This document shows positions 55,527 through 64,000 of a stretch of DNA of 64,000 nucleotides, one piece after another; the stretch's first letter is position 1; every line of letters starts with the position of its first letter. A program made the position numbers and the translations under genes. The stretch comes from JACTMZ01 sp044359955 (GTDB taxonomy: Bacteria; Verrucomicrobiota; Verrucomicrobiia; Chthoniobacterales; JACTMZ01). The stretch is from assembly GCA_044359955.1 (NCBI GenBank), contig JBIKLF010000005.1:76444-140443 (forward strand), in the 5' to 3' direction. Below the pieces are notes generated by a model that saw nothing but the letters and a program-made list of their open reading frames with translations, was not told the origin of the DNA and ran no database searches.

Positions 55527-56314
55527 CGCGACTCCGGCCCTCCCCGCCGCACCGCCCGCAAGGCGAGCAGGAACATCACCACGGCGAAAACTAAGGTCAC
55601 CATCATGGCCGGGCCGAACGACGGCACCAAGCCGAGATCGGCACCGTCACCGTAGAACGCCCGCCGCACACTCGCCGTGACATAGGCCAGCGGATTCAGC
55701 GCTGCGGCCCACTCCGTCCACGTGCCGGCCCGCGCCGGAAAAAAGGAACCCGAGAGCAGCCAGAGCGGAATGAGCACCAGGTTCATCATGACGTGGAATC
55801 CCTGCGTCGATTCGAGCGGCCAGGCGATGACAAATCCCAAAGCGGTCAACGCGAAACCCCCGAGCAAAAGCGCGGCGAGCAGGCGCAGGACCACCGCCCC
55901 GTCGAGGGGCAAGCCCGCCCAGGGGGCCGCCAGACAAAAAAGCGCAGCCTGCGCCGCCGCAAGTGTCATGCCCCCGAGGCATTTGCCGCAGACGATCGAC
56001 GCGCGGGAGACCGGCGCGACCAGCACTCCCTGCAAGAAACCATCGCGCCGGTCCTCGATGACCGACACCGTGGAAAAGATCGCGGTAAAAAGAAGGATGA
56101 GCACCACCGTGCCGGGAAAGAAATAACGCATGAACCCGCCCTCGACCTCGGCCCCGCGGAAACTTTCCCCCAAACCGGATCCAATGAGCAGCCAGAAGAT
56201 CAGCGGGGTGGCCAGCGCGCCGATGATCCGGTTGCGCTGGCGCACGAAACGCGTCATCTCGCGCTGCCACAAAGCCAGGGTCGGCCGGAAAAATAAACCA
56301 CGCTTCCCGCTCAT
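55523..56314 (-). CDS. ABC-2 type exporter permease
   Basis: 263 residues with six hydrophobic spans in the ABC-2 arrangement. The conserved segment between spans 2 and 3 (SVIEDRRDGFLQGVLVAPVSR) and the LNPLAYVTASVRRAFYG motif before the last span are characteristic of NodJ/DrrB-type permeases. It pairs with the ATPase encoded just upstream, overlapping it by 4 bp. The substrate is unknown. Confidence 0.9.
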   Translation of the reverse strand: MSGKRGLFFRPTLALWQREMTRFVRQRNRIIGALATPLIFWLLIGSGLGESFRGAEVEGGFMRYFFPGTVVLILLFTAIFSTVSVIEDRRDGFLQGVLVAPVSRASIVCGKCLGGMTLAAAQAALFCLAAPWAGLPLDGAVVLRLLAALLLGGFALTALGFVIAWPLESTQGFHVMMNLVLIPLWLLSGSFFPARAGTWTEWAAALNPLAYVTASVRRAFYGDGADLGLVPSFGPAMMVTLVFAVVMFLLALRAVRRGGPESR

Positions 56315-57243
56315 GCTTCCTCCTCGCCGCGCAAAGGCTCACCGGTCAAATCGAGGAAGACATCCTCGAGCGTCGGACGCCCCACCGTCACGGTATCGGC
56401 CGCCGCCCCCAGCGCGCTGACCAAGCGCCCGGCCGCCTCGCCTCCGGCCGGAACTTCCACCCGCAGGCGTTCCCCGCGCACCGACAAGGGCCAACCGAAC
56501 ATTTCCCGCACCCGCGCGGCCAGCACGTCGGGCTCCGGGCCCGAGACCACAGCCACATCCGTGCCCAACCGCCCGCGCAATTCCGCCGGAGTTTCGCACG
56601 CCACGAGGCGCCCGCGGTGCAAGATGGCCACCCGGTCGCAGCGCTCCGCCTCCTCAAGCAGATGGGTGGTCATTACCACCGTCACCTCCGACTCGCGCCG
56701 CACCCTCTCCAAGGTTGCCCGCAGTCCCTCGCGGGCCGCGGGGTCGAGGCCGGTCGACGGTTCATCGAGCAGCAGCACGCGCGGACGCGGCAGGAGACAT
56801 TTGGCGATTTCCACCCGGCGCTGCAAACCGCCGGACAAGCTCTGCACCCGATCGGCCAGGCGGTCGGACAAGCCCAGGGCCTCCGCCGCCGAGCGCAAAC
56901 GCGTGACCAGATCCGCGCCGCGCAACCCGTAAAGACTCCCGGCACAACGCAGGTTTTCCTCCACGGTCAATTGCGGGTCGAGCGCGGGGGACTGAAAAAC
57001 GACCCCGATCTGATGGCGCACCGCCATCGCTTCCCCGACCACATCGCATCCACCCACCCGCGCCGTTCCCGCACTCGGGGCCAGCAAGGTGGAAAGAATG
57101 CGGAACAACGTCGTCTTGCCGCTGCCATTGGGTCCGAGCAGGGCAAACATTTCCCCCGCCCGGATGGACAAGGTCACCCCGGAAAGGGCGGCCCGCGGAC
57201 CGAAGTTTCGGCCCAGATCGTTCGTCTCGACCGCGGCACTCAT
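56311..57243 (-). CDS. ABC transporter ATPase (DrrA/NodI type)
   Basis: 310 residues from the ATG at 57243. Walker A is GPNGSGKTT, the signature is LSGGLQRRVEIAK, Walker B is VLLLDEPSTGLDP, and the switch His is in TTHLLEEAERCD. A ~80-residue C-terminal extension is typical of ATPases in ABC-2 drug or polysaccharide exporters. It energises the permease encoded downstream. Confidence 0.93.
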   Translation of the reverse strand: MSAAVETNDLGRNFGPRAALSGVTLSIRAGEMFALLGPNGSGKTTLFRILSTLLAPSAGTARVGGCDVVGEAMAVRHQIGVVFQSPALDPQLTVEENLRCAGSLYGLRGADLVTRLRSAAEALGLSDRLADRVQSLSGGLQRRVEIAKCLLPRPRVLLLDEPSTGLDPAAREGLRATLERVRRESEVTVVMTTHLLEEAERCDRVAILHRGRLVACETPAELRGRLGTDVAVVSGPEPDVLAARVREMFGWPLSVRGERLRVEVPAGGEAAGRLVSALGAAADTVTVGRPTLEDVFLDLTGEPLRGEEEA

Positions 57244-57431
57244 TCCGGTTCCGCCACCACCTCGGGCGCGGGTTCGGGCGGCGCGATCATGACCATGCGC
57301 ACCTCCTGCGCCGGCTTCGGCCCCCGCACAAGCGCCACCCCGTAGCCACCGGCCAACACCAGCGCGCAGAGCAGCAACACGCCAACCGAAGGCCCGTGAT
57401 TGCGGCGGTCCGCTTCCAATCGATCGCTCAT
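57240..57431 (-). CDS. Small single-span membrane protein upstream of the ABC ATPase
   Basis: 63 residues from the ATG at 57431. A polar N-terminus is followed by one membrane span (about 15-34, VGVLLLCALVLAGGYGVAL). A short Pro/Glu-rich tail (APPEPAPEVVAEPE) follows, faintly like a TonB N-terminal region. The 4-bp overlap with the ATPase start supports its being real. It may be an accessory of the exporter. Confidence 0.65.
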   Translation of the reverse strand: MSDRLEADRRNHGPSVGVLLLCALVLAGGYGVALVRGPKPAQEVRMVMIAPPEPAPEVVAEPE

Positions 57432-57522
57432 CTCCACAGCATCCGGCGCACCTCCGCGCCTTGGCAAAGCAATTTTCCTTGGGGTGGAACGGCTGGCCGA
57501 GCACTATTTGTCACTTCTGCCC

Positions 57523-58410
57523 ATGCAACCCGACCGGCCCATCACCGACCTCATCGCGGAGAACCGCCCACTTCTCTCCGTGGAATTTTTCCCGCCCAAG
57601 AATGAAGAGGGCGGCGAACAACTCCTCCGCACGGCCGAAGCCCTGCGCCCCTACCATCCGGACTTCGTCTCCATCACCTACGGCGCCGGCGGGACAACCC
57701 GCGAGCGCACCTTCAAATACGCCAAAATTCTGCGCGACGACTTCGGATGGCTCGTCATGCCACACCTCACTTGCGTCGGATCGACCAAAGCCGAACTCCT
57801 CGACATCGTGGCCGGATACCATGCAGACGGCATCCGCAACATCATGGCCCTGCGCGGCGACCCACCCAAGGGAGAGACCGAATTTGTACCCTGTCCGGAC
57901 GGCCTCCGCTACGCCAGCGACCTCATCGCCCTGATCCGCGGAAGTTTCCCCGACATCTGCCTCGGCGCCGGGGCCTACCCGGAAAAACACCCCGAAGCCG
58001 CGTCGATGGAAGAAGATCTGCGCCATTTGAAAATCAAAGCGGACGCCGGTGCCTCCTTCCTCACCACGCAACTCTTCTTCGACAACGAGAAATATTTCGA
58101 ATTCCTCAAAGCCTGCCGCGCCCACGGCATTAATCTGCCCGTGCTGCCGGGGCTGCTTCCCCCGCTTTCCCTGGCCCAAGTGCAGCGCTTCGGCCCGATG
58201 TGCGGTTCGTCATTGCCCAACGCTTTGCTCGAGCAATTACAAGTGGTCGACGACAACCCGCGCGCGGCCGAGGCGGTCGGCGTGACCTGGGCCTACCACC
58301 AGATCCGCGAACTCCTCCGTCACGGTTCACCCGGCGTGCATCTTTACATCCTCAACCGCTCCGCCTCCGCCATCACCTTGGCCCGCTCGCTCGAGCGCGC
58401 GGCCGCTTGA
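57523..58410 (+). CDS. metF: 5,10-methylenetetrahydrofolate reductase
   Basis: 295 residues from the ATG at 57523. It has the family opening SVEFFPPKN, then ITYGAGGTTRERT, HLTCVGSTK and LRGDPPKG for FAD and folate binding, and FLTTQLFFDN. It makes 5-methyl-THF for methionine synthesis and so feeds SAM supply. It starts a rightward operon with zwf, opcA and tpiA. I saw no SAM or SAH riboswitch in the ~90 bp upstream. Confidence 0.96.
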   Translation: MQPDRPITDLIAENRPLLSVEFFPPKNEEGGEQLLRTAEALRPYHPDFVSITYGAGGTTRERTFKYAKILRDDFGWLVMPHLTCVGSTKAELLDIVAGYHADGIRNIMALRGDPPKGETEFVPCPDGLRYASDLIALIRGSFPDICLGAGAYPEKHPEAASMEEDLRHLKIKADAGASFLTTQLFFDNEKYFEFLKACRAHGINLPVLPGLLPPLSLAQVQRFGPMCGSSLPNALLEQLQVVDDNPRAAEAVGVTWAYHQIRELLRHGSPGVHLYILNRSASAITLARSLERAAA

Positions 58411-58418
58411 TTTTCGTC

Positions 58419-59954
58419 ATGCCCGAAACCGCCTCCGACAACCCGCTCCGTTACAACCTGGTCAACCGCCCGGTGCCGGACCCCTGTATCATCGTCATCT
58501 TCGGCGCGACCGGCGACCTCACGCGGCGCAAGCTCATCCCCGCGCTCTACAATTTGGCGGCCGACGGCAACCTGCCCTCCTCGCTCGCCGTGGTCTGCTT
58601 CGCCCGTCGCGAAAAAACGAGCGAGAGTTTCCGCGAGGAACTCGGCGAGGCCGCGCGAAAGTATTCACGCCGCCCGCTCAACGACGAGCTCTGGACCCGT
58701 TTCGCGGCCAATATTTTTTATCACCGGAGCAGCTTCGACCAAATGGAGGGCTACACCGCGCTCGGAACCGAACTCGATGCGATCGACCAACGTCTCGGCA
58801 CCCGCGGCAACCGCCTGTACTACCTCGCGTCTTCGCCCACCGAATTCGACATCATCCTGGAAAACTTAAGCGCGAGCGGACTGAGCCAGGCCAAACCCGG
58901 CGCGTGGTCCCGCCTCATCGTCGAAAAACCTTTCGGCACCAACCTTCCCAGCGCGCACCGACTCAATGACGCCGTAGCCGCCGCTTTTCCCGAGCGCGAC
59001 ACCTTCCGCATCGACCATTACCTCGGCAAGGAAACCGCGCAGAACATCATGGTTCTGCGCTTCGCCAACACCGTTTTCGAAGCGCTCTGGAACCGCCGCT
59101 ACGTGGACAACGTGCAGATCACCGCGAGCGAACCGCTCGGGGTCGAGTCGCGGGCCGGTTACTACGAAAACTCCGGAGCCCTGCGCGACATGGTGCAGAA
59201 CCACCTCTTGCAACTTCTCTGCCTCACCGCCATGGAACCTCCCATCGACCTCGGCGCGGACGCCGTGCGCAACGAGAAGGTCAAAGTCATGCAGGCCCTC
59301 CGCCCGCTGACCGGCGCCGCCGTGGCGGAAAATGTCGTCCGCGCGCAATACACCGAGGGATTCATCAACGGCCAAGAAGTTCCGGGCTACCGCTCGGAAC
59401 CCGGCGTTGCGCCGGAATCCATGACCGAAACCTACGTCGCCCTGCGTCTCCACATCGACAACTGGCGCTGGGCCGGCGTGCCGTTCTTCATGCGCGTGGG
59501 CAAACGTCTGCCGAAGTCCGGGACCGAAATCGCCATCCAATTCCGCGGCACCCCACCCGTCCTTTTCAACCGCGAGAGCAAACTGCAGGACCCCAATGTC
59601 CTCGTCATCCGCATCCAGCCCGACGAAGGCATTTCCTTCCGCATGGCCGCCAAAATGCCCGGAGCGATGCTGCAACTCGAACCGGTGAAAATGGACTTCC
59701 ACTACGGCACATCTTTCGGCAAAGCCACCCCCGAGGCCTACGAACGCCTGCTCCTCGACGCGATGAGCGGCGATGCCACCCTCTTCGCCCGCCGCGACGA
59801 AGTGGAACACGCCTGGACCTTCATCGACCACATCCGCCAAGCCTGGCAGGACGACTCCGCCCCGCGCCTCGACTTCTATCCCGCCGGATCATGGGGTCCG
59901 CGCCAGGCCGACGAACTCCTCGCGCCGGACCACGCCGTCTGGCGCCGTCTATGA
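58419..59954 (+). CDS. zwf: Glucose-6-phosphate 1-dehydrogenase
   Basis: 511 residues from the ATG at 58419. The NADP fold starts IVIFGATGDLTRRKLIPAL. The substrate motif is RIDHYLGKETAQN, and EKPFGTNL and DMVQNHLLQLLCL are present. It oxidises G6P to 6-phosphogluconolactone and makes NADPH. It lies 8 bp after metF and overlaps opcA by 4 bp. Confidence 0.97.
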   Translation: MPETASDNPLRYNLVNRPVPDPCIIVIFGATGDLTRRKLIPALYNLAADGNLPSSLAVVCFARREKTSESFREELGEAARKYSRRPLNDELWTRFAANIFYHRSSFDQMEGYTALGTELDAIDQRLGTRGNRLYYLASSPTEFDIILENLSASGLSQAKPGAWSRLIVEKPFGTNLPSAHRLNDAVAAAFPERDTFRIDHYLGKETAQNIMVLRFANTVFEALWNRRYVDNVQITASEPLGVESRAGYYENSGALRDMVQNHLLQLLCLTAMEPPIDLGADAVRNEKVKVMQALRPLTGAAVAENVVRAQYTEGFINGQEVPGYRSEPGVAPESMTETYVALRLHIDNWRWAGVPFFMRVGKRLPKSGTEIAIQFRGTPPVLFNRESKLQDPNVLVIRIQPDEGISFRMAAKMPGAMLQLEPVKMDFHYGTSFGKATPEAYERLLLDAMSGDATLFARRDEVEHAWTFIDHIRQAWQDDSAPRLDFYPAGSWGPRQADELLAPDHAVWRRL

Positions 59955-61003
59955 CAGTCTCTCCCGGCCTCGCCGTCGAAGTCGGCGACATCGACCGCCA
60001 ACTCGGTCTCCTTTGGGAGCAATCCGACGCGGGCAAGGTCCGCGCCTCGCTGGTCAATCTGGTCATCTACAGCGAGGCCCCCGACGCCATGGCGGCCAAC
60101 ACGCCTCTGCTCTCCGAAATTGCCGCCGACCACGCCTTCCGCGCCCTCCTTGTGCAGGCGCAACCGGAAGCGAAAAAGTCCGACGTCCGCGCCTGGATCA
60201 CCGCGCATTGCCATCTGCGCGAGACGGGCAAAAAAGAAATCTGCTCGGAGCAGATCACCTTCCAACTCGACGGCCCCGCGGCGGGCCGCCTGCCCAACAT
60301 CGTCTTTTCCCACCTCGACACCGATCTACCGCTTTATCTTTGGTGGCAAGGCGACCTCCACCCGGACCCCGACCCCCAATTATGGCGCTGGGTTGACCGT
60401 CTCATCGTGGACAGCAATTCGTGGTCCGACCCCGCCGCCCAATTCCGTATCCTCCGCGAAATCCAATCCCTCGGCCGCACCCGTTCCGCGCTGGCCGACC
60501 TCAATTGGACCCGGCTTTTCCATCTGCGCTATGCCGTGGCGCAGATTTTCGATTTGCCCGCCGCGCTCGAGCGCCTTGACCGCATCGATCAGGTCGAAAT
60601 TGTCCACGCCCCCGGCTACCATCTCACCGCTCTGCAACTCCTCGGCTGGCTGGCCAGTCGCCTCGGGTGGAGTTTGGACCACGATGACCGGGCGCCCGTC
60701 TTCCGCCGGCCAGATGGCGGCACCGTGACCTTCCAACTCAACGTAAACCAGGACGCCAGCGCCTGTGTGGAGTCCATTGACATCGGCCTCGGCGACGCCA
60801 CCGCGTCCGTGCGCCGCGAGACCGGCGGCGACTATTACCTCGGCACGCTCACCGCGCCGCATCAAGCACCATTCACCCAGATGCTGCCGGCCGAACGCGA
60901 CAAGACCTCCGACATCCTGCTCTCCGAATTGAGCCGCATCAGCCGGCATCCCCTCTTTTGGCCGGCCATTCGCGCCATCGAACCGCTTTTGCCCCAACCC
61001 TGA
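59951..61003 (+). CDS. opcA: OpcA, glucose-6-phosphate dehydrogenase assembly protein
   Basis: 350 residues from the ATG at 59951. It resembles the OpcA/glucose-6-P dehydrogenase subunit family of cyanobacteria and actinobacteria: an N-terminal beta-rich region ending ARAWITAHC-like, and a central LYLWWQGDLHPDP followed by LIVDSNSWSDP. It probably promotes assembly or redox-dependent activation of Zwf, with which it is translationally coupled. Confidence 0.88.
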   Translation: MTVSPGLAVEVGDIDRQLGLLWEQSDAGKVRASLVNLVIYSEAPDAMAANTPLLSEIAADHAFRALLVQAQPEAKKSDVRAWITAHCHLRETGKKEICSEQITFQLDGPAAGRLPNIVFSHLDTDLPLYLWWQGDLHPDPDPQLWRWVDRLIVDSNSWSDPAAQFRILREIQSLGRTRSALADLNWTRLFHLRYAVAQIFDLPAALERLDRIDQVEIVHAPGYHLTALQLLGWLASRLGWSLDHDDRAPVFRRPDGGTVTFQLNVNQDASACVESIDIGLGDATASVRRETGGDYYLGTLTAPHQAPFTQMLPAERDKTSDILLSELSRISRHPLFWPAIRAIEPLLPQP

Positions 61004-61054
61004 CCACCACCGCGCTTGTCAGGACGCGGTGAGAAAGGCAGAGTCCCTCTCTTT

Positions 61055-61819
61055 ATGCGTAAAAAGATCATTGCTGCGAATTGGAAGATGAACATGACCT
61101 CCTCCGAGGGCGCCTCGTTCATGGAGGACCTCAAGCTGGAATTGAAAAACTTCGACGGGGCGGAAATCGTCATCGTCCCGTCCTTCACCACCCTCCCCCG
61201 TCTTTCCGAGATCATCTCCGACCTTCCCGGCATCACCCTCGGCGCGCAAAACATGTGGCACGAATCGTCCGGCGCTTTCACCGGCGAAGTCAGCGCGGGC
61301 ATGCTCCGCGAATTTTTCACCCGCTATGTTGTCCTTGGGCACAGCGAGCGCCGGACCATCTTCGGCGAGACCGACGAACTGGTGAACAAAAAGGTCCAAG
61401 CCGCCCACGCCGCCAGCCTCCGCCCCATCCTTTGCGTCGGCGAAACCCTCGAGGAGCGCGACGCCGACCGTCACCACGAGGTTCTGGCCAAGCAACTCCG
61501 TGGCAGCCTGGCCGGACTCGACGCCGAGCAGATGCTCGACACGGTCATTGCTTATGAACCCGTCTGGGCCATCGGCACCGGCCGCACCGCCACGCCCGAG
61601 CAAGCCCAGGAAGCGCACGCCTTTATCCGCCAGACGCTGGCCGACATTTTCGATCCCGCCACCGCGGCCAAAGTCCGCATCCAATACGGCGGCAGCGTCA
61701 AGCCGGACAACGCCAAGGAACTCCTCCACCAGCCCGACATCGACGGCGCCCTAGTCGGCGGCGCCAGCCTCGATCCCCGCAGCTTCGCCAAGATCGTCCA
61801 AGCCGCCGCTCGCACCTAG
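61055..61819 (+). CDS. tpiA: Triosephosphate isomerase
   Basis: 254 residues from the ATG at 61055. Catalytic residues are visible: Asn-Lys in AANWKMN, His in LGHSERR and Glu in IAYEPVWAIGTG, with the phosphate loop QYGGSVKPDN and LVGGASL. It interconverts DHAP and glyceraldehyde-3-phosphate. It lies 51 bp after opcA. Confidence 0.97.
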   Translation: MRKKIIAANWKMNMTSSEGASFMEDLKLELKNFDGAEIVIVPSFTTLPRLSEIISDLPGITLGAQNMWHESSGAFTGEVSAGMLREFFTRYVVLGHSERRTIFGETDELVNKKVQAAHAASLRPILCVGETLEERDADRHHEVLAKQLRGSLAGLDAEQMLDTVIAYEPVWAIGTGRTATPEQAQEAHAFIRQTLADIFDPATAAKVRIQYGGSVKPDNAKELLHQPDIDGALVGGASLDPRSFAKIVQAAART

Positions 61820-61876
61820 AGCGTTTTCGATACGAGTCTTTACGCTGTCTCGTTTGATCCATCGGGGTTTGACTAC

Positions 61877-61934
61877 GTGGCATCGGCATCCTGCCGATGA
61901 TGTCCAGTGATCACGGGCAGGATGCCGATGCCAC
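61877..61934. repeat. Inverted repeat, type C (copy 2)
   Basis: The arms GTGGCATCGGCATCCTGCCG and the complement ending GATGCCAC are separated by about 18 bp. It is the same element as 27825-27882 with one-base changes in the arms and an unrelated centre. It sits 57 bp after the tpiA stop. The remaining ~100 bp of this gap show nothing else. Confidence 0.85.
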
Positions 61935-61979
61935 CCTTTCACTCAAGTTTCCCACTCAAGTCTCATCCCTCCTCCCCCC

Positions 61980-64000
61980 ATGACCCCCGAAGCCCAACGC
62001 CTCGCGGAAAATCCCTCCCCGCACGACCCATGGCGCGTCTGGGGTCCCTACGTCTCCTCGCGCCAATGGGGCACCGTCCGCGAGGACTACAGCAAGGAAG
62101 GCGAAGCCTGGACCTACTTCCCGCACGAACACGCCCGCAGCCGCGCCTACCGCTGGGGCGAGGACGGCATCTTCGGGCTGTGTGACCGCGAACAACACCT
62201 GTGCTTCGCCCCCGCGTTCTGGAACGGCGCCGACCCCATCCTCAAAGAACGCTTCTTCGGCCTCACCGGTCCGCAGGGCAACCACGGCGAGGACGTGAAG
62301 GAAGAATATTGGTATCTCGAAGCCGCACCCACCGCCTCGTGGCTCCGCGCGCTTTACCGCTACCCGCAACGTGCCTTCCCCTACGAACAGCTCGTCGCCG
62401 AAAACGCCAAACGCGGTCCGCTCGATCCGGAATACGAACTGCGTGACACCGGCATCTTCGCGGAGGACCGCTTCTTCGACATCGAGGTCGCCTACGCCAA
62501 AGTTTCGCCGGACGACATCCTCATCCGCTTCACCGCGAAAAATTGCGGACCCGACCCCGCCCCGCTCTGGATTCTGCCGACGCTGTGGTTCCGCAATCGC
62601 TGGACATGGGATCCCGCGCGACCGAAAGCGTCGAGTCTCGGCACCTCATCCACCGCACTCCTCACGGCTCAGGACGAATCGCTCGACGCATGGTTGCTGG
62701 AAGGCCCCACTCCCCGCGAAATCCTTTTCACTGAAAACGAAACGAACAACACGCTCCTCTTCGGCACGCCGGACGCCTCGCCGTTCACCAAGGATGCCTT
62801 TCATCGCCACCTCGTCGGCGGCGAGAAGGGGGCAGTCAATCCGGCGAAAGTCGGAACCAAAGCCGCCGCCGTTTACCATTTCAACCTCGCCCCGGGCACC
62901 TCGGCCACTTTGGAAATGCGGCTCCGCTCGGCGCGTGCCACGAGCCGGGTGGATTTCCGCCAGGTGATGACCACCCGGGGCCGCGAGTGCGCCGAATATT
63001 ATGACACCATCGCCGCGCCCTCCCTCGATTCCGCCAAGCGGCAGATCCAGCAGCAGGCCCTTGCCGGCCTCAACTGGAACAAAATGTTCTACCACTACGA
63101 CGTCGGCAAATGGCTCGACGGCGACCCCGCCTTCCCGCCGCCCGACCGCACCAACCCGCGCAACCTCCAATGGCGCAACTTCATCGCCCACGACGTCATC
63201 TCCATGCCCGACGACTGGGAATACCCGTGGTTCGCCTGCTGGGACCTCGCCTTTCACACCATCCCGTTCTCCCTCTCCGATCCCGCCCTGGCCAAGCACC
63301 AACTCAAGCTCCTGCTCAAGGAGTGGTATATGCATCCCAATGGACGCCTCCCCGCTTACGAGTGGAACTTCGGCGACCCCAACCCTCCCGTTTATGCCTG
63401 GGCCGCACTCCGCACCTACTTCGCCGATGGCCGCCGCACCGGCCGCCCCGACCGGCTCTTCCTCGAGCACGTCTTCCACGCACTACTCATCAACTTCACT
63501 TGGTGGTCCAACGACGCCTCGCGTGACGACCAACTCGAAGTCTTCGGCGGCGGCTTTCTCGGCCTCGACAATGCCAGCCCCTTCAACCGCAGCGAACCGC
63601 CCCCCGATGGCGGCTACCTCGTGCAAAGCGACGGCACCAGCTGGATGGCCATGTTTGCCCTCAACATGCTCCTCATCGCCCTCGAACTGACCCGTGAGCA
63701 CATCGCCTACCAACCCCTCTGCGGGAAGTTCCTCATGCACTTCCTCTACATCTCCTCCTCGCTGGACCTGGCCGGACAAAAAGGCGCCGACCTCTGGGAC
63801 GAAGACGAAGGCTTCTACTACGACCAGCTCCACCTTCCCGACGGCCGCCGTATTCCCATCAAACTCCGCTCCGTCGCCGGCCTCATCCCCCTCTTCGCCG
63901 TCGAGACCATCCCATCCGAACTGGCCGATGTCGGCCGCCCCCTCACCAACCGCTGGACCTGGTTCATCGACCGCCGCCCCGACCTCCGCGAGATCTCCTC
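61980..64000 (+). CDS. GH63/MGH1-like glucosidase, 3' end beyond window
   Basis: The frame is open for 673 codons from the ATG at 61980 to the window edge. There is no signal peptide, so it is probably cytoplasmic. The pattern of an N-terminal beta domain followed by an (alpha/alpha)6 barrel matches GH63-related MGH1-type proteins. The barrel segment WFACWDLAFHT holds the likely general-acid Asp, and EWNFGDPNPPVYAWA and GGGFLGLDNASPFNR are typical of the group. Relatives hydrolyse glucosylglycerate or mannosylglycerate or related alpha-glucosides. The substrate here is unknown. Confidence 0.85.
   Translation, partial: MTPEAQRLAENPSPHDPWRVWGPYVSSRQWGTVREDYSKEGEAWTYFPHEHARSRAYRWGEDGIFGLCDREQHLCFAPAFWNGADPILKERFFGLTGPQGNHGEDVKEEYWYLEAAPTASWLRALYRYPQRAFPYEQLVAENAKRGPLDPEYELRDTGIFAEDRFFDIEVAYAKVSPDDILIRFTAKNCGPDPAPLWILPTLWFRNRWTWDPARPKASSLGTSSTALLTAQDESLDAWLLEGPTPREILFTENETNNTLLFGTPDASPFTKDAFHRHLVGGEKGAVNPAKVGTKAAAVYHFNLAPGTSATLEMRLRSARATSRVDFRQVMTTRGRECAEYYDTIAAPSLDSAKRQIQQQALAGLNWNKMFYHYDVGKWLDGDPAFPPPDRTNPRNLQWRNFIAHDVISMPDDWEYPWFACWDLAFHTIPFSLSDPALAKHQLKLLLKEWYMHPNGRLPAYEWNFGDPNPPVYAWAALRTYFADGRRTGRPDRLFLEHVFHALLINFTWWSNDASRDDQLEVFGGGFLGLDNASPFNRSEPPPDGGYLVQSDGTSWMAMFALNMLLIALELTREHIAYQPLCGKFLMHFLYISSSLDLAGQKGADLWDEDEGFYYDQLHLPDGRRIPIKLRSVAGLIPLFAVETIPSELADVGRPLTNRWTWFIDRRPDLREIS

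Noticed and set aside
57432..57522. SAM or SAH riboswitch upstream of metF
   Set aside because: The short leader lacks the conserved core sequences and stems of the known classes.

Overview
The window is G+C-rich, densely packed DNA from a Gram-negative bacterium. It has an outer-membrane-style lipoprotein set, meso-diaminopimelate cell-wall enzymes and a class B PBP. The best guess is Verrucomicrobiota (PVC group). The reasons are a complete division and cell wall (dcw) cluster with a fused murC-murB gene and a strongly divergent FtsZ, the many palindromic intergenic repeats, and the mix of glycoside hydrolases. This assignment is inference; the window has no rRNA gene. About 60 protein genes are supported. 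I see no tRNA, rRNA or CRISPR array.

Layout. 1-5.8 kb: two secreted GH13 amylase-family enzymes (the first runs off the left edge), divergent from a lone MalG-type sugar ABC permease. 5.9-8.7 kb: queD and queE, divergent from folE2 and a D-Ala-D-Ala carboxypeptidase lipoprotein. 8.7-17.7 kb: a leftward lipid-modification cluster. In transcription order it holds a fatty-acid desaturase, FAD oxidoreductase, DUF1365 protein, CFA-type methyltransferase, DUF1295 membrane protein, second CFA-type methyltransferase, TPR protein and MGDG-synthase-like glycosyltransferase. A vapBC toxin-antitoxin pair sits inside it. 17.7-23.1 kb: parB, a lipoate-ligase-like protein, a DUF4912 protein with a histone-H1-like tail, a Xer recombinase, a small membrane protein, an L,D-transpeptidase and a BsuPI-domain lipoprotein. 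23.2-27.8 kb: a rightward operon of a SecD-head-like secreted protein, M23 peptidase, nuoB, nuoC, RNase D and nadC. 27.8-28.45 kb: a gene-free island of nested palindromic repeats. 28.45-30.55 kb: a SirB1/transglutaminase-like protein and cinA.

30.6-51.9 kb: the leftward dcw cluster mraZ-rsmH-ftsL-ftsI-murE-murF-mraY-murD-(LysM protein)-ftsW-murG-murC/B-ddl-ftsQ-ftsA-ftsZ, followed by clpB. It begins at a promoter that overlaps three tandem 10-bp MraZ boxes, so it appears autoregulated. Most junctions are 4-bp overlaps or gaps under 20 bp. 52-64 kb: pta, a cell-wall amidase, an ABC-2 exporter operon with a DedA-family protein, then metF-zwf-opcA-tpiA (one-carbon and pentose-phosphate metabolism), and a GH63-like glycosidase running off the right edge.

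The most interesting points are the lipid cluster, whose core order matches the mycobacterial ufaA1 locus; the divergent FtsZ with an altered T7 loop; an inner-membrane LysM protein in the dcw cluster; a possible 50-codon gene between mraZ and rsmH; and the repeat families, including an inverted pair at 27991-28129 with complementary loops.
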